From contig NZ_JAEUGD010000016.1 of NCBI RefSeq assembly GCF_016775155.1, positions 47,793 to 111,792 on the forward strand: a stretch of 64,000 nucleotides of DNA. The letters run 5' to 3'. The position numbers were made by a program, and so were the translations under genes. The notes beneath the pieces were generated by a model, which was not told the origin of the DNA, ran no database searches, and saw nothing but the letters and a program-made list of their open reading frames with translations. Shown here piece by piece: positions 62,473 to 64,000 of the stretch; position 1 is the first letter of the stretch, and the number at the start of each line of letters is the position of its first letter. The stretch is from Fulvivirga marina (lineage in GTDB: Bacteria; Bacteroidota; Bacteroidia; Cytophagales; Cyclobacteriaceae).

Positions 62473-64000
62473 TTATTTTTTAAACATTTTCAGGGTCATC
62501 ATGCGCCTATCGGCTTTTAACTGACAGTGATATAGTCCACCAGGAAGACTGGTAGTACTCAATTCATAATGGTACTGTCCTGCCTCAAGTTTTTGGTCCA
62601 CCACTCTAATTACTTCCACTCCCAGACTGTTGTAGATCACAAGAGAAACATCTGCCTCTTGAGAAATGGAAAAATCAATAACGGTATACGCTGAGAAGGG
62701 ATTTGGATAATTTTGCTTCAACGCGAAGGAATCAAAGTCTGCCTTATCAGAAACTTTAGCACTTCCTGCAGAAGCTATCCTTGCTACGGCGCTGCCACAG
62801 GCTCCAAGTTTTGTCCAGTGTCCATGAGGATCAGAAAACTCTTCAGGGTTATTGTTCTGCGTCCAGTAATTGGCCTGATACTTATTGCCGTTATACTGCA
62901 CCTGAGCACCTCCTGTATAAACTTCAGAAGCCGACCATACTGGTAGCCCTCCGCAATCTCCTCCTCCTACGGAAGTTACCGAAACCGATACCGGCGCACT
63001 TGTGGCCGTAGCCCCATCGTCGTCCGTAGCTTTGGCTGTTAAGGTATAGGTACCGGCATTTACACCAGCCCAGGTAACTGTAAATGGACTGGACGTTGCT
63101 TCGCCAATTTTTGTGTTTCCATAGAAATATTCGACTTTAATTACCGTACCATCACTATCACTGGCAGAAGCAGTAAACATGATATCATCTCCCTCGTTAA
63201 ATTCAGCGCCATTGGCAGGAGCCGAAATGGATACACTTGGAGCAGTATTACCCGGATCACCACCTCCGCACTCACCTAGCAGTGTCCAGGCATCTTGCCA
63301 GTATTGACCCGCTCCTGGCTCATAAGCCCATGCTGCATTGGATGAACACCAGCCAGGAACATCACATTTGAATTTTTTATTTAGGTTCTTTACCTCCTGA
63401 TCCTGAGTATAGCCGGTGCCCGCCACGTATTGTGGTAAATTGGCACAATCCCCTCCGTCGGAAGTCTCTACTGTAACATTTACAATCTCAGAAGTGGTAG
63501 AAGCCCCATCATCATCGGTAGCTTTGGCTGTAAGAGCATAATTACCGGCTGTTGTACCGCTCCAGGTATAACTGAATAGTTCAGTTGTATCTTCTCCAAG
63601 TTTAGTAGTACCTGCATAAAACTCTACAAGAACAACTGTTCCATCAGTATCTGAGCCATCTGCACTGATAGTTAAAGTTGTACCTTCAACGTAGGTAGCT
63701 CCATTTGCAGGACTGGTAACAGATACCGACGGAGCCACGTTAGAGCCAGGTTCATTCACCGTGATGTTTACTATTCCTGAAGTGGTTGCGGCGTTATCGT
63801 CGTCTGTAGCCACCACAGTAAGGCTTTGAGCACCTAATGGTGCGTTAGTCCAGGTATAGCTGTAAGGAGCACTAAGGTCCTCCCCTAGTTTTGCTTGTCC
63901 GGCATAAAACTCCACTTTTGAAATAACACCGTCAGCATCTGATGCTGTTGCAGAAATAACAATGTCTGTACCCTGCTCAAAGCTGCTGCCATTTGAAGGA
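62473..64000 (-). CDS. modular Ig-like/CBM secreted protein with T9SS sorting domain (N-terminus outside the window)
   Basis: Open to the right edge of the window; only the last 508 codons are seen. They contain three or more Ig-like modules (PSVSVTSPANGATYVEG, DGTVVLVEFYAGTTKLGEDT, TLTAKATDDDGATATS), a Trp-rich carbohydrate-binding module (PQYVAGTGYTQDQEVKNLNKK), a CBM5/12-type module (VWSASEVYTGGAQVQYNG) and a type A T9SS sorting domain (LKQNYPNPFSAYTVIDF, LPGGLYHCQLKADRR). These modules are close copies of those in the chitinase downstream. A catalytic domain, if any, lies beyond position 64000. It probably binds chitin or a related polymer. The ATG/GTG-like codon at 63913-63915 is internal, not a start. 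Confidence 0.85.
   Translation of the reverse strand, partial: PSNGSSFEQGTDIVISATASDADGVISKVEFYAGQAKLGEDLSAPYSYTWTNAPLGAQSLTVVATDDDNAATTSGIVNITVNEPGSNVAPSVSVTSPANGATYVEGTTLTISADGSDTDGTVVLVEFYAGTTKLGEDTTELFSYTWSGTTAGNYALTAKATDDDGASTTSEIVNVTVETSDGGDCANLPQYVAGTGYTQDQEVKNLNKKFKCDVPGWCSSNAAWAYEPGAGQYWQDAWTLLGECGGGDPGNTAPSVSISAPANGAEFNEGDDIMFTASASDSDGTVIKVEYFYGNTKIGEATSSPFTVTWAGVNAGTYTLTAKATDDDGATATSAPVSVSVTSVGGGDCGGLPVWSASEVYTGGAQVQYNGNKYQANYWTQNNNPEEFSDPHGHWTKLGACGSAVARIASAGSAKVSDKADFDSFALKQNYPNPFSAYTVIDFSISQEADVSLVIYNSLGVEVIRVVDQKLEAGQYHYELSTTSLPGGLYHCQLKADRRMMTLKMFKK

Overview
The window looks like a chromosomal segment of a gliding member of the Bacteroidota, most likely an environmental or marine relative of the Cytophagales. 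The basis is: PorP/SprF-type proteins beside adhesins with C-terminal type IX secretion (T9SS) sorting domains, YxxxxW/Y_Y_Y-type sensor proteins, a bacillithiol deacetylase (BshB1), PRC-barrel, GH18 chitinase and LTD-nuclease proteins with T9SS tails, AT-rich intergenic DNA without clear Shine-Dalgarno sites, and one good TTG-N19-TAnnTTTG promoter. No tRNA, rRNA, CRISPR array, phage or insertion sequence was seen.

Layout. 0.3-12.2 kb: a gliding/adhesin locus, with two PorP/SprF proteins (the first carrying a SPOR-like tail) flanking two large secreted proteins with type B sorting domains. 12.7-15.6 kb: an alpha/beta hydrolase and a propeller sensor kinase. 15.7-19.9 kb (minus strand): an NHEJ operon, ligD-ku-TPR protein-small protein. 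20.0-24.6 kb: a very large secreted LTD/endonuclease protein with its own promoter and terminator. 25.5-28.8 kb (minus): a YfiR-like periplasmic protein, a CHASE8-like/HAMP/PAS histidine kinase and a histone-deacetylase-family enzyme in one tightly packed operon. 29.0-34.8 kb: a TerB-like/ABCG transporter and an M1 aminopeptidase lipoprotein. 34.9-39.9 kb: BrkB-like membrane protein, an interrupted lipoprotein gene, bshB1, two small exported proteins, and a universal stress protein. 40.1-44.4 kb: TPR sensor kinase, then an AraC-GyrI regulator, an McbG/Qnr-like pentapeptide protein and a stand-alone GyrI protein in one operon. 45.0-52.5 kb (minus): a xylose locus (symporter, xylA, xylB) headed by a second xylulokinase that is fused to a coiled coil and LuxR-type HTH. 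52.7-58.3 kb: a lipoprotein, membrane proteins, a Kir-type potassium channel, small stress-type proteins, a lone receiver protein and two decayed genes (a Cu/Zn SOD and a SpoIIAA-like protein). 58.6-64 kb: a metallophosphoesterase with a barrel-like protein, then a GH18 chitinase and a second modular protein that runs off the window.

The most notable features are the xylulokinase-HTH fusion (a kinase that looks built to be the transcriptional regulator of its own pathway), the AraC-GyrI/McbG-like/GyrI gyrase-protection module, the NHEJ operon with two unexplained partner genes (one with a sliding-clamp-like peptide), and the YfiR-CHASE8-kinase-deacetylase operon in which a histidine kinase stands where a diguanylate cyclase is expected. 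Three genes are broken by stops or frameshifts; these are either true decay or sequencing errors and can be tested.
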